DNA of 23,246 bases from IMG/VR virus record IMGVR_UViG_3300048121_000421, positions 1-23,246 of that record. The stretch is one strand, 5' to 3'. The notes under the pieces are model-generated. The model worked only from the letters and a program-made list of their open reading frames with translations, was not told the DNA's origin and searched no databases. The position numbers were made by a program, and so were the translations under genes. This stretch comes from a virus. Shown here piece after piece: positions 14,451 to 22,948 of this stretch (positions are counted from its first letter, which is position 1; each line of letters opens with the position of its first letter).

Positions 14451-17400
14451 ATGAGTGATTACACTTATTATCTAGATTTAGCAGAACAAGCTAAACAAGA
14501 AGGCGATTTAGAAACAGCAAAAGGTTTGGCAGATGTTGCTGAGAGATTAATGCCTAAACAGGAAGAAGAAACACAGCCAGAACCACAAGAACAGGGTTCA
14601 CAGTTTGGGCTACCTATGCAGACCTCTTTGAGCGTTGCTGGAGGTGTTGGCAGTGCTTTTACAGAGTCTGCTGGGTTCTTAGATTTAATCCTAGACCCTA
14701 TAGCTGATGACATAAGCAAAGTTACGGGTGATGTAGCTACCTTTAAAACAAAAGGCGCAAGTGAAGAAGAATTAACCCTATGGGAGAACCTAAACGGGGC
14801 TGTTGTCTTTGACGCTTTCGGTAGAGAAGTTAAACACTTTAACTACGACCAACTACAACAACTTAAGCAAAGTAAACTTATTGACAACGCTAGACTTGGC
14901 TACTTTGGTGAAGGTTCGTTAGAGAACGTCACAGAGTCAGCTTTACTAACTAACAAAGACTTAAAAGAGTCTGGTGTAGTCGATAGCGGCTTTGCTCAGT
15001 TCACTGGCGGTGTAACACAATTCCTAGCTGGGTGGGTTACTTTAGGTAAGTTTAAGAAAGGTGCTGAGGCTACACAAACAGTTACACAAAGAGTTACTGA
15101 AGCTACTGCAAAAGGTTTTGTCGTAGATACGGTAGCCTTTGATGGTCACGATGCTAACGCTGCTGATCTTGTTAAGGTGATGGGTCTTGAGGCTGAATAC
15201 CTAGACTGGCTTACTGATAAAGAAACAGATGAAGAGTTTTTCAATAGACTTAAGAACGGTATAGCTGGTGGTGCAACAGGCATAGCTTTAGACTATACAA
15301 TAGAGGGTTTAATTAAAGGGTTTAGGCTTGTAAAATCAGGTAAGAAGTCAAAAGACGAAACCCTAGCACCAGAGGAACAAGCGGCTGCTAAAGAAGAAGC
15401 TGAAGTTTTAGATAAGGAGCTAAAAGATGATCTTAACCCAGAAGAGGGTAACACTAAAGTTCTTGATGAAGATGGTAACACACTTAACGTAGAGACCCCT
15501 GAGACTACATCTAAGAAGTTTGAGGATGAAACACCAGAGCCTAAAGCAGAAGAACCAGAAGTACCTTTAGGTAAGCCTGAGAAATGGGGCGAGAACGAAG
15601 CTGGTGATATGGTTCATCAAGTTGATTACGAAGGCACAACCATCAACATCATTAAGCGCAAAGACTCCAAGAGATATGGCATTGAGGATTTAGAGGGTTT
15701 TGGTACATTCGGTTCAGTTAAAGAAGCTAATGAGTTTATCCATAATACACTGTATCGTTCAAACGATGTAGCTGATATGAACAAGTGGCAGAAAGCTGCT
15801 AAGTCAAAAAGAGATGCAGAAGAGTTACCCGAAGCTCCGTTAAGTATTAACACTAAACCTGTTAAGGTGGGTAAGGGTGAGTACACAGTAGAGCGAAACG
15901 GTACTACTTATAATGTCAAGAAAGTTAGCAGCAACAAGTGGGAGATAGAAGGACAGGAAGGAACTGTTAAAAGTCTTAAGGAAGCCACAGAGAAGCTAAA
16001 CAAACTAGCTGAGGATGCTGCGAGAGAAAGTAAGAAACCAACCTACGCTAACCAAGAATTTTCCATTAATAAGGTAGACGAAGATACATACACATTTACC
16101 AGAACAAACTTTGGTAACGAATACGATTATGTAGTTACAAAACAAAAAGATGGTAAATGGAAAAGAACAGAGAACGGTAGAGAAGATGACAGGCGTTACA
16201 ATACTGTTGAAGAAGCCGTAGATGAGATTGATGAAACAATTAACTATAACGACCCTGCGAGAAAGGAAAGGTTTGGTGAACACGTTAGAGAACGTGACCA
16301 AGTAGCCTCCCTTGGAAAAGTAGAAGATTCAGATGTGCCTAACATCCCTGACTACACTAGAATGTCTAAGGATGAGCTAGACATCATCACTAAGGAAGCT
16401 AGAGCGAAGTTCAAAAGCTTACGGTCTCCTGATGATACAGGTACTAAAACAATTCCTGTTAAGAAGTCTATTGCTCAAGGTAGAGCTTATATTACCAAAC
16501 TCTTAAAGGAGCAGGAAGTAACAGCCGACATCTTAGACTTTGTTAAACAACTAACAAAAGAAAAACCACACCCTTCAATGGCAGCAGCCTTTACTAAAGG
16601 TGTACAAGACTTACAAAAAGATATTGTACTGTCTATAAGGTTGATTGAGGAAAGCACAGCTTACAAAAAAGGCGATCCTAATGCCATAGCTAAGAAGAAA
16701 ATGCTTACACAGGCTTACTTAGAACTTCATACCATAATAGAAGGTCTAGGTAGTTCTTGGGGTAGGGCGTTACAAGCTTTACGAGTAGCAGTTACAGGTA
16801 GCAAGCCAAGAGACTTATCGTCTTACTTTGGTGAAGATTTAGCCAGAGCGCAGGACAAGATGGTTGATAAAGCGGCTAAGGCTGCTCAGAAAGAGATTGA
16901 TCGTCTTAAGAAAGGTAAGAACCTCTCAGAAGATGACCTTCTTAGAAAAGATATGCTAGAGGAATCAGGCATCGAAGTGTCGCCAGAAGATATGACCTTC
17001 ATCAACCGTATCAAAGAGAAAGCTGGTAGTTACTACTCAACTACTAAAAAAGGCTTGGACATGACTGTAGAGTTTGCAACAGCTAACCTACTGACCAGTA
17101 TAGACACACAATTAATTAACATCATAGCTAACTCAGTGATGACCCTAGTTAATAATATCGAAACCATGTCTGGTGCGCCTATTGCTCTTTTACGTGGTGA
17201 TGTTAAGGCTGCTAAGAGACAATGGCGTAGAGGTTATGTGCAAATGTTTGGTATTGCCCTACACTCTAGAAGAGCTTTGGCTGCTTCGGCTGAAGTTATC
17301 GCCTCTGGTAAAAACATCCTCGACCCAGACTTTAAAGTAAAGGAAGAAGTACGTGGAGCAAAGGACAGTGTTTCTATCGGTAAAGGTGATCTAGACTTAC

Positions 17401-19070
17401 GTGATATTAGAGAAAAGATCAGGAACGCAGATTGGGATGAGTTGAAAGATATTCCTATTGGGGATTGGGTTGGTAATACTGTACGTATCCCATTTAGAGG
17501 TCTAGCCGCTGGTGATGAATTTTTTAAGCAAGTCAACTACCGCTCTGTGTACATGGGCTTGGTAGATGCTAGATGGCAACAGGCTGGCAAGCATCAAGAC
17601 GAAGGTATGAAAGAATACTGGGGATTGGTGAAAGCTGAGGTTGATAAAAGCTTAGACCTTGTTAAAAAATGGAGAGACGGTGAGGAAGTATTAACCGAAC
17701 AAGATTTAACTGATTTAGGGGAGGTTATTTACGCTCTCCAACAATCTCGCCAAGTTACGTTTACAGATAAATTAGGTGGCTTTGGTCAGTGGATACAAAA
17801 AGGTGTAAACCAGTTCCCACTTGCTAGGCTTATCATGGATGCTTGGTTTATTCGTACTCCTACAAACGTGTTTAAGTTTGGTCTAAGACGCTTTCCAGTA
17901 ACAGCTGTATTCTCCAGAAGATTCCACGAAATGATGAGAAGAGGTGGGGACGATAGAGATAGGGCTATAGGCGAAATGGTTATGATGACTACGGCTGTCT
18001 ACACTGCATGGAACTTTATCAACGAAAAAGAAAAAGTACCTGACGGTAAAGGCGGTGAAGTAGAAATATACAAGTGGACAAGCACCATGGATCATACGTC
18101 CTACAACCACCAAAAGAATCTTAAATTGGCTGGTGTAGCCCCTCACTCGTACTACCACGAGGGTAAGTTCTATACTACTTCTCGTTTTGACCCTGCTGAT
18201 GTAATCTTAATGACACTCGCAAACACTAGAGATTTAGTAGAGTTAGGCAAGTACGAAGAAGCTAACGAAATACTAGGTGCTACGGTTGTCTCCTTTATGA
18301 ACCTTGCTAAAGATAAAACCTTTACACAAGGTATAGCAAACTTTGTAGAGATGACAGCTGATCCCATCAACAAGGGTGGTAAATACTTAGAAGCAAAAGG
18401 TAGAGTGTTTACTCCATCAGTCTTGAAGATGATTGGTGAGGATGAAGTATACAGAGAAGTGAACGGTGTTATCGAGGCTATGCAAAGCCAGATACCCACA
18501 CTGTCTCCTAACCTTCAACCTAAGTTCGATAGGCTTGGTCAGGTTATGAACAAACCCGATAAAGGTTTGTCTAACGTAACCCTCTTATCAGATAACCCAG
18601 TTCGTTTAGAGTTCTTAAAGATGAACTCAAACATCTCTGACATTCCTAAACAACGAGGAATACTTGATCTGGAAGCTGCCTACTTTTACAAAGACGGTAA
18701 GTCTGCTTGGACTAGGTTCAATGAGATTTACTCAAGTATTGAAAAGAACGGTTTAACTCTAGAAGAGCGTATAGCTAAATACTTCAAATCTTCAAAATAC
18801 CAAAAGGTAACTAAGAGAAGCTTATCTACTCCTGAGAGAGATTTAAAGAGTGGAGCAGAGATAGATGTTATGACTATTCTTAGCGCTTACGAAAGGTACG
18901 CTATGAAGAAGCTTCTTAAGGAATACGAAGATACAGGTCTTGCAGAAGTATATGAAGTTAATCGTAAACTTGAACGTAACGCCCAACGAGAGAAAACTGT
19001 AGAAGGTATCATAACTGATCCTGAAGAAATTATAGCCAACTGGCGCAGAAAAAATAGGAAAATCAAATGA
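14451..19070 (+). CDS. Large internal core / ejection protein, T7 gp16-like
   Basis: The largest gene: 1539 residues (T7 gp16: 1318). T7 gp16 is ejected with gp15 to make the channel that pulls DNA into the cell, and carries a lytic transglycosylase domain at its start. Here no transglycosylase signature (catalytic Glu-Ser followed by a Gly-Leu-Met-Gln motif) is seen. Instead residues 1-45 form a short helical hairpin, 300-380 are a highly acidic linker, and about 385-434, 473-522 and 536-599 are three related small modules (see findings). The C-terminal half is conserved-looking: SIDTQLINIIANSVMTLVNN near 880, then VRIPFRGLAAGDEFFKQVNYRS near 1012-1033 as in other podovirus gp16-type proteins. 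GAGGTT precedes the ATG. The last four bases overlap the tail fibre start (ATGA). Confidence 0.85.
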   Translation: MSDYTYYLDLAEQAKQEGDLETAKGLADVAERLMPKQEEETQPEPQEQGSQFGLPMQTSLSVAGGVGSAFTESAGFLDLILDPIADDISKVTGDVATFKTKGASEEELTLWENLNGAVVFDAFGREVKHFNYDQLQQLKQSKLIDNARLGYFGEGSLENVTESALLTNKDLKESGVVDSGFAQFTGGVTQFLAGWVTLGKFKKGAEATQTVTQRVTEATAKGFVVDTVAFDGHDANAADLVKVMGLEAEYLDWLTDKETDEEFFNRLKNGIAGGATGIALDYTIEGLIKGFRLVKSGKKSKDETLAPEEQAAAKEEAEVLDKELKDDLNPEEGNTKVLDEDGNTLNVETPETTSKKFEDETPEPKAEEPEVPLGKPEKWGENEAGDMVHQVDYEGTTINIIKRKDSKRYGIEDLEGFGTFGSVKEANEFIHNTLYRSNDVADMNKWQKAAKSKRDAEELPEAPLSINTKPVKVGKGEYTVERNGTTYNVKKVSSNKWEIEGQEGTVKSLKEATEKLNKLAEDAARESKKPTYANQEFSINKVDEDTYTFTRTNFGNEYDYVVTKQKDGKWKRTENGREDDRRYNTVEEAVDEIDETINYNDPARKERFGEHVRERDQVASLGKVEDSDVPNIPDYTRMSKDELDIITKEARAKFKSLRSPDDTGTKTIPVKKSIAQGRAYITKLLKEQEVTADILDFVKQLTKEKPHPSMAAAFTKGVQDLQKDIVLSIRLIEESTAYKKGDPNAIAKKKMLTQAYLELHTIIEGLGSSWGRALQALRVAVTGSKPRDLSSYFGEDLARAQDKMVDKAAKAAQKEIDRLKKGKNLSEDDLLRKDMLEESGIEVSPEDMTFINRIKEKAGSYYSTTKKGLDMTVEFATANLLTSIDTQLINIIANSVMTLVNNIETMSGAPIALLRGDVKAAKRQWRRGYVQMFGIALHSRRALAASAEVIASGKNILDPDFKVKEEVRGAKDSVSIGKGDLDLRDIREKIRNADWDELKDIPIGDWVGNTVRIPFRGLAAGDEFFKQVNYRSVYMGLVDARWQQAGKHQDEGMKEYWGLVKAEVDKSLDLVKKWRDGEEVLTEQDLTDLGEVIYALQQSRQVTFTDKLGGFGQWIQKGVNQFPLARLIMDAWFIRTPTNVFKFGLRRFPVTAVFSRRFHEMMRRGGDDRDRAIGEMVMMTTAVYTAWNFINEKEKVPDGKGGEVEIYKWTSTMDHTSYNHQKNLKLAGVAPHSYYHEGKFYTTSRFDPADVILMTLANTRDLVELGKYEEANEILGATVVSFMNLAKDKTFTQGIANFVEMTADPINKGGKYLEAKGRVFTPSVLKMIGEDEVYREVNGVIEAMQSQIPTLSPNLQPKFDRLGQVMNKPDKGLSNVTLLSDNPVRLEFLKMNSNISDIPKQRGILDLEAAYFYKDGKSAWTRFNEIYSSIEKNGLTLEERIAKYFKSSKYQKVTKRSLSTPERDLKSGAEIDVMTILSAYERYAMKKLLKEYEDTGLAEVYEVNRKLERNAQREKTVEGIITDPEEIIANWRRKNRKIK

Positions 19071-21466
19071 CAAACACTTTACACTCTATAAATGAGTACG
19101 ACTACACGGGGCAAAGCGACTTTGTTGCCCCCAGTCACCAACAAGCCAGTGACATTGTTGTTCTGGTAAACGATGTTGTCAAAACACAAGATACTGATTA
19201 CACGCTAACGGGTAATCTTGTAGCTTTCACAGGCTTCACCCCTTCAAACGGAGATAAGATAAGTATAAGGCGTGAGACAGCATCCGCAGCTAGAGCAGTA
19301 GACTTTACTGCTGGTTCAATGCTTAAAGCAGAGACGTTAGACCAAGACTCTAATCAAATCTTCAACATAGCTCAAGAAGCCCTTGATAAAGCTGAAATGA
19401 TTGGTGGAGACTACAACGCTAGGTACTATGGTGCTTCTACTGCTGCACCTACATCCCCTGCACCCGAAGAGGGTGACTTATGGTTTGATGCTGCTAATGA
19501 TATAATGAAGGTTTATAGAGAAGCTACAACAGACTGGGCTTCGTTAAAACTAACTGATGCAGAACTAGCTAAGGTAAGCACGGTTGAAGGTATTGCAACT
19601 GCGGTAGAGACTGCGGCAGCAAACGCTACAGGGATAAACCATTACGGTAGAACCTTTTTAGGGTCAGGGACTGTACCACCTTCAACATACTCTGACGGTA
19701 CTGCAATACAGGTCGGAGCTTTGTGGTTTGACTCTAGCGTTAACACCATGAAAGCGTATCGAACAGACGGTAGTTGGCAACCAATGACTTCTAGCGTCTC
19801 CAACACTATTAGAAGGGAATCGACAACACTTACTTCATCACAGTCCACCTTTAGTGGGAGTGGTTATGAGATTGGCAACCTAGATATATATCTTAATGGT
19901 GTTAGATTAGTTGGTAAGGTGGGTAATGTTGCTAACGACTATACGGCTGACGATGGTATTTCATTTACTTTAACAACCCCAGCCGTTGCTGGAGATGTTA
20001 TAGAGGCAATAACTTACGGAACGTCTCCTTTGATAGGCGCACAGTCAGGGGCAGCGGGGACAGACGCTTCTTGGGACTCACTTACAGGCATCATAACAGT
20101 ACCTCGTGGTGATACTGGTGCTACTGGTGCTGCTGGTGCTGACGGAGCAGATGGGGCAGATGGAGCAGATGGGGCAGATGGGGCAGATGGAGCAGATGGA
20201 GTAGACGGCACAAACGGTACAAATGGCACAAATGGTACAAATGGTACAAACGGCACAGATGGTACAGACGGTACAGATGGTAATGGTTTCACAGGCGGGT
20301 CTTATGACTCATCAACAGGAATTGTGACATTTACCTCAGATGATGGGTTAGGATTTAGCACATCTGATTTACGAGGCGAGGACGGTGCTTTGCTTTCAGG
20401 GGCTAACTTCACTGGCGATGTTAGCGCACCTAATATAGGTATAGGCACATCAACACCTATTGCACCTTTGACTATTCATAAGGATAACTCAGAGTATAGA
20501 GTTACTCAAGATACTTTTATTTCAGACGGTACTCTTGTATCTTCTTATAATACCGATACTTTAACATATGGGAGTATTTTAACTAGAGCTTCTGACCATA
20601 GGTGGGGTATTGGTTCAGATGAGAAAATGCGTATTGATGATACAGGTTATGTCGGAATAAATAATAATAACCCTAGTGAAGCCTTAGACGTTACTGGAAA
20701 CATCGCAGTAAGCGGCACAGTGGATGGTAGAGACGTAGCCGCAGACGGTACTAAGTTAGATGGTTTAGAGCGAACAGTGCGACAGCGTTTTCAAAGACGA
20801 GGTTATAACAACACACTTTCGTTTAGTTCTTTAACCACCTCCTATGCACAAGTGGGTTCTACATTACGTATAAACTCAGGAGCAACTACAGCTGTTGAAA
20901 ATGTTTTAGACTTAAACTTAAACGTACATTTTGGTGACATTAACTCTACAAACGATGGCTTGTTTGTAGTAACTGTTGATGCTCCTAATCCATCAAACGA
21001 GACAACTGTAAATTTAGGAACTGTGACTGGATCGACTCAGGGTACATTCTCGGTTAGCGGTGATTTCACTAAACATTTCTCACCGTATTGTGGGTTGTCA
21101 ACAAACTCAGATGGTTCAAATGCTTTTAACTTTTCAAATCAACAAGGTTGGGATTATAACCCTGTAACCGATAAAACAACTGTATACTTCTACCCTTACC
21201 AAGCGAACACCCCCTCAACAGGTGATACAGTTTACTTGCACCCTTTTGATTGGGAAACTACAGGCACTGAAATCAACGGGGATGAGTATCCTATAGATGC
21301 ATACAACGCTCATGGAACTGTCAATGTTAATCAATTTCAGCAAATATACCTTGGATACTATAAACCAGAAAGAACCTTTAAGATTAAAGCTAAAGAAACA
21401 AGCACGAGCGAGAGCATCAGTTTAGCAAGGGTGTCGGGTACTTATTCACAGATTATAGGAGGTTAA
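19067..21466 (+). CDS. Tail fibre with T7 gp17-like base and collagen-like stalk
   Basis: A 799-residue fibre. Residues about 8-115 match the T7 tail fibre N-terminal domain (DYTGQSDFVAP..., VLVNDVVKTQDTDYTL, FTAGSMLKAETLDQDSNQIF) that anchors the fibre to the tail. Two copies of a GDLWFD/GALWFD module lie at about 135-160 and 217-242, and a second 'LNGVRL...DYT...GDVIEAITYG' module at about 272-316. Residues 348-404 are 19 Gly-X-Y triplets. They are flanked by two 'SxTGIxT' strands (ASWDSLTGIITV before, SYDSSTGIVTFT after). Then comes a beta-rich part with VGINNNNPSEALDVTGN and GTVDGRDVAADGTKLDGLE, familiar from many marine phage fibres. The last ~230 residues are an unrecognised, probably receptor-binding, domain. 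The protein probably trimerises through the collagen-like stretch. Confidence 0.92.
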   Translation: MTNTLHSINEYDYTGQSDFVAPSHQQASDIVVLVNDVVKTQDTDYTLTGNLVAFTGFTPSNGDKISIRRETASAARAVDFTAGSMLKAETLDQDSNQIFNIAQEALDKAEMIGGDYNARYYGASTAAPTSPAPEEGDLWFDAANDIMKVYREATTDWASLKLTDAELAKVSTVEGIATAVETAAANATGINHYGRTFLGSGTVPPSTYSDGTAIQVGALWFDSSVNTMKAYRTDGSWQPMTSSVSNTIRRESTTLTSSQSTFSGSGYEIGNLDIYLNGVRLVGKVGNVANDYTADDGISFTLTTPAVAGDVIEAITYGTSPLIGAQSGAAGTDASWDSLTGIITVPRGDTGATGAAGADGADGADGADGADGADGADGVDGTNGTNGTNGTNGTNGTDGTDGTDGNGFTGGSYDSSTGIVTFTSDDGLGFSTSDLRGEDGALLSGANFTGDVSAPNIGIGTSTPIAPLTIHKDNSEYRVTQDTFISDGTLVSSYNTDTLTYGSILTRASDHRWGIGSDEKMRIDDTGYVGINNNNPSEALDVTGNIAVSGTVDGRDVAADGTKLDGLERTVRQRFQRRGYNNTLSFSSLTTSYAQVGSTLRINSGATTAVENVLDLNLNVHFGDINSTNDGLFVVTVDAPNPSNETTVNLGTVTGSTQGTFSVSGDFTKHFSPYCGLSTNSDGSNAFNFSNQQGWDYNPVTDKTTVYFYPYQANTPSTGDTVYLHPFDWETTGTEINGDEYPIDAYNAHGTVNVNQFQQIYLGYYKPERTFKIKAKETSTSESISLARVSGTYSQIIGG
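20108..20278 (+). repeat. Nine-base repeats coding for 19 collagen-like Gly-X-Y triplets
   Basis: In-frame 9-base units inside the tail fibre gene: GDT, GAT, GAA, seven GAD, GVD, five GTN and three GTD triplets, then GNG. There is no proline; Asp, Ala, Thr and Asn fill the X and Y positions. Units differ only at wobble bases (for example GCAGATGGG and GCAGATGGA), so they are recent duplications. Change in copy number would keep the frame and alter the stalk length. Confidence 0.95.
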
Positions 21467-21469
21467 AGA

Positions 21470-21703
21470 ATGAGAGTAGGATATACAAGAATTAACGCAG
21501 ATGGCATAACTGAACAAGTATTACACAGCAATCACGATTCAAGAGAAGAGGCACATACAGCCGCAGTAGCTTTAGCTGACAGTTTAGTCGATACCCCTGA
21601 CGTTGTAGACGTACAAAGAGGTTATGCAATTGGAGAAACATTTTTCCAGCCTAGAGTAATCTACAACATACCACCAACTGACGCACAAAGAAACCCGTCT
21701 TAA
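21470..21703 (+). CDS. Small protein after the tail fibre, unknown function
   Basis: A 77-residue protein starting three bases after the tail fibre stop, with a strong ribosome binding site (GGAGGT, 21459-21464) inside the fibre's last codons. It reads MRVGYTRINADGITEQVLHS, then a helix rich in Ala/Glu (SREEAHTAAVALADSL), a VVDVQRGYAIGE strand and a Pro-ending tail. No membrane segment or signal peptide. Its position between two adhesion proteins suggests a fibre chaperone, a small virion decoration or an attachment part, but I recognise no family and cannot choose between these. Confidence 0.65.
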   Translation: MRVGYTRINADGITEQVLHSNHDSREEAHTAAVALADSLVDTPDVVDVQRGYAIGETFFQPRVIYNIPPTDAQRNPS

Positions 21704-21724
21704 ATTAAATGGAGGTAACTCATT

Positions 21725-22342
21725 ATGACTAAAGCAAGAACCTTAGCAGACTTTAACTCAGTGGACGCTCTTACGAGTGCCTCTGATCTTAACGCAAGTA
21801 ACTTAGTATCGGGAACGATCCCTAACGATAGATACGGTACACCCACATTTAATGGGGCTAATTTGTCAAACGTACACAACACTCCGTATTTCCTAGCCTA
21901 TAGGACTGGTAATCAAGAAGATCTCCCCGCTAACGCTTGGATAGAGGTGCTGTGTAATGGAGAAGATGTTGACTCAGCAAATGCTTATAATACCACCACG
22001 GGTAGATTCACACCCCAAGAAGCAGGATATTATCAAGTTCAGTTTGTGGGTTCAGTGATAAATTTGGGGGGCAGCGCTTCAGCGGCTGTAGCTCAAATAA
22101 TGTACGGCATTGTAAAGAATGGTACGGGTGATCCTGTTGCAATTAATTTTATTGATGACGCATTTAACGGAATGCAAAGATTTACAGCAACTGTTTCAAC
22201 TATAGTGTACCTCAACGGGACTACAGATTTTGTATCCCCCCACACTTATGTTGTTAAGCCAAATGGTAGTGGGTCATATTACTATGACGTTCACGGTGAG
22301 AGGCAATACACGAACTTTAGCGCATTCAAAATCTCAGAATAA
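21725..22342 (+). CDS. Second fibre / receptor-binding protein with C1q-like domain
   Basis: A 205-residue protein. Residues 1-40 (TKARTLADFNSVDALTSASD, then LNASNLVSGTIPNDRYG) are a small module often found in marine phage tail fibre proteins. From about residue 54 the rest resembles the C1q/TNF-like jelly-roll: FLAYRTGNQEDLPANAWIEV, a 'YNTTTGRFTPQEAGYYQVQF' core (the conserved FxxxxxGxYxVxF pattern), internal beta strands and a final 'TNFSAFKISE' strand. Such domains trimerise and sit at the tips of collagen stalks. It is probably a separate receptor-binding or fibre-tip protein working with the collagen-bearing fibre two genes upstream. GGAGGT lies seven bases before the ATG. The fold is inferred from pattern, not from a search. 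Confidence 0.75.
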   Translation: MTKARTLADFNSVDALTSASDLNASNLVSGTIPNDRYGTPTFNGANLSNVHNTPYFLAYRTGNQEDLPANAWIEVLCNGEDVDSANAYNTTTGRFTPQEAGYYQVQFVGSVINLGGSASAAVAQIMYGIVKNGTGDPVAINFIDDAFNGMQRFTATVSTIVYLNGTTDFVSPHTYVVKPNGSGSYYYDVHGERQYTNFSAFKISE

Positions 22343-22353
22343 CAGGATAACCA

Positions 22354-22575
22354 ATGGAGCAACTAAAACAACAAGTAGAACGCTTGGAATGGCGAGTCGA
22401 TCTACAAGATGAACAACTTAAGACGCTCACGGCTAACGCCAACGAGCTTAGAGGGATGCTGGATAGCATCAACCGCACCCTACTACAAATCAAGTGGTTA
22501 GTTGTTGGTGGTGCTGTTGTTTACTGGGCGCAGTCTATGGGGCTTGGTTCAGCTCTCAAATTACTAGGAGTATAA
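22354..22575 (+). CDS. XhlA-like coiled-coil membrane protein, possible lysis accessory
   Basis: A 73-residue protein with an N-terminal heptad-patterned coiled coil (MEQLKQQVERLEWRVDLQDE, then QLKTLTANANELRGMLDSINR, residues 1-42). One hydrophobic segment follows (IKWLVVGGAVVYWAQSMGLG, about 46-65). This is the layout of haemolysin XhlA and similar phage proteins, which act with a holin in lysis. It could also be a small spanin-like or holin partner. ATG at 22354 follows AGGATAA. Immediately downstream, one base after its stop, starts the holin gene, so the two are co-expressed. No lipobox is seen, so a lipoprotein spanin is unlikely. Confidence 0.65.
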   Translation: MEQLKQQVERLEWRVDLQDEQLKTLTANANELRGMLDSINRTLLQIKWLVVGGAVVYWAQSMGLGSALKLLGV

Positions 22576-22576
22576 T

Positions 22577-22948
22577 ATGATACAGCAATTGATAGCACCT
22601 GTAACAGGGTTGCTAGATAAGTTTATCCCTGATGCGGATATGAAGCAAAAGATAGCACATGAAATTGCTACGATGTCGGAGAAACACGCACAACAAATTG
22701 CTCTAGCTCAGATCGAAGTCAATAAAGAAGAAGCCAAAGGAAATTGGTTTCAGTCTTCGTGGAGACCCGCAACAGCTTGGGTATGTGTATTAGGGTTCAT
22801 GGTAAACTTCCTTATATCACCACTTGCAGCACCCTTTGGTGTTGTCGTGCCACAGGCAGATACATCAACCATGTTACCTGTACTAATGGGTATGCTTGGT
22901 CTTGGTGGTCTACGTACAATGGAACGAGTTAAGGGAGTAGGTCGATGA
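22577..22948 (+). CDS. Holin, 3TM family (GTA-type)
   Basis: A 123-residue holin that would make holes in the inner membrane at the end of infection. Residues 1-55 are a hydrophilic amphipathic part (IQQLIAPVTGLLDKFIPDAD and KIAHEIATMSEKHAQQIALA, which includes charged residues). Then comes the FQSSWRPATAWVCVLGFMVN motif near 58-77, characteristic of the three-transmembrane holins first named for gene transfer agent release. Hydrophobic stretches lie at about 65-83, 84-92 and 99-113. The C-terminus is basic (RTMERVKGVGR). AGGAG six bases before the ATG is a good ribosome binding site. Its stop overlaps the start of the peptidase gene by ATGA (22945-22948), so lysis genes are coupled. There is no visible dual-start or antiholin signal. 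Confidence 0.85.
   Translation: MIQQLIAPVTGLLDKFIPDADMKQKIAHEIATMSEKHAQQIALAQIEVNKEEAKGNWFQSSWRPATAWVCVLGFMVNFLISPLAAPFGVVVPQADTSTMLPVLMGMLGLGGLRTMERVKGVGR

Noticed and set aside
14686-14708. T7 promoter-like sequence with TAAT and CCCTATAG (13 of 23 matches)
   Set aside because: It lies inside the gp16-like coding region, lacks the G-rich initial transcribed bases, and encodes a sensible protein segment; most likely chance.
16005-16301. 98-residue hydrophobic frame on the - strand, looking like a membrane protein
   Set aside because: Antisense of Lys/Asn/Glu-rich coding sequence of the gp16-like gene, which naturally reads as Phe/Ile/Val/Leu on the other strand.
20108-20278. Possible CRISPR-like or minisatellite array
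   Set aside because: Units are 9 bases without spacers and in frame with Gly-X-Y coding; a protein repeat explains it fully.
20014-20292. 92-residue Ser-Val-Pro / Ser-Ala-Pro repeat protein on the - strand
   Set aside because: Pure antisense shadow of the collagen-like 9-base repeats.
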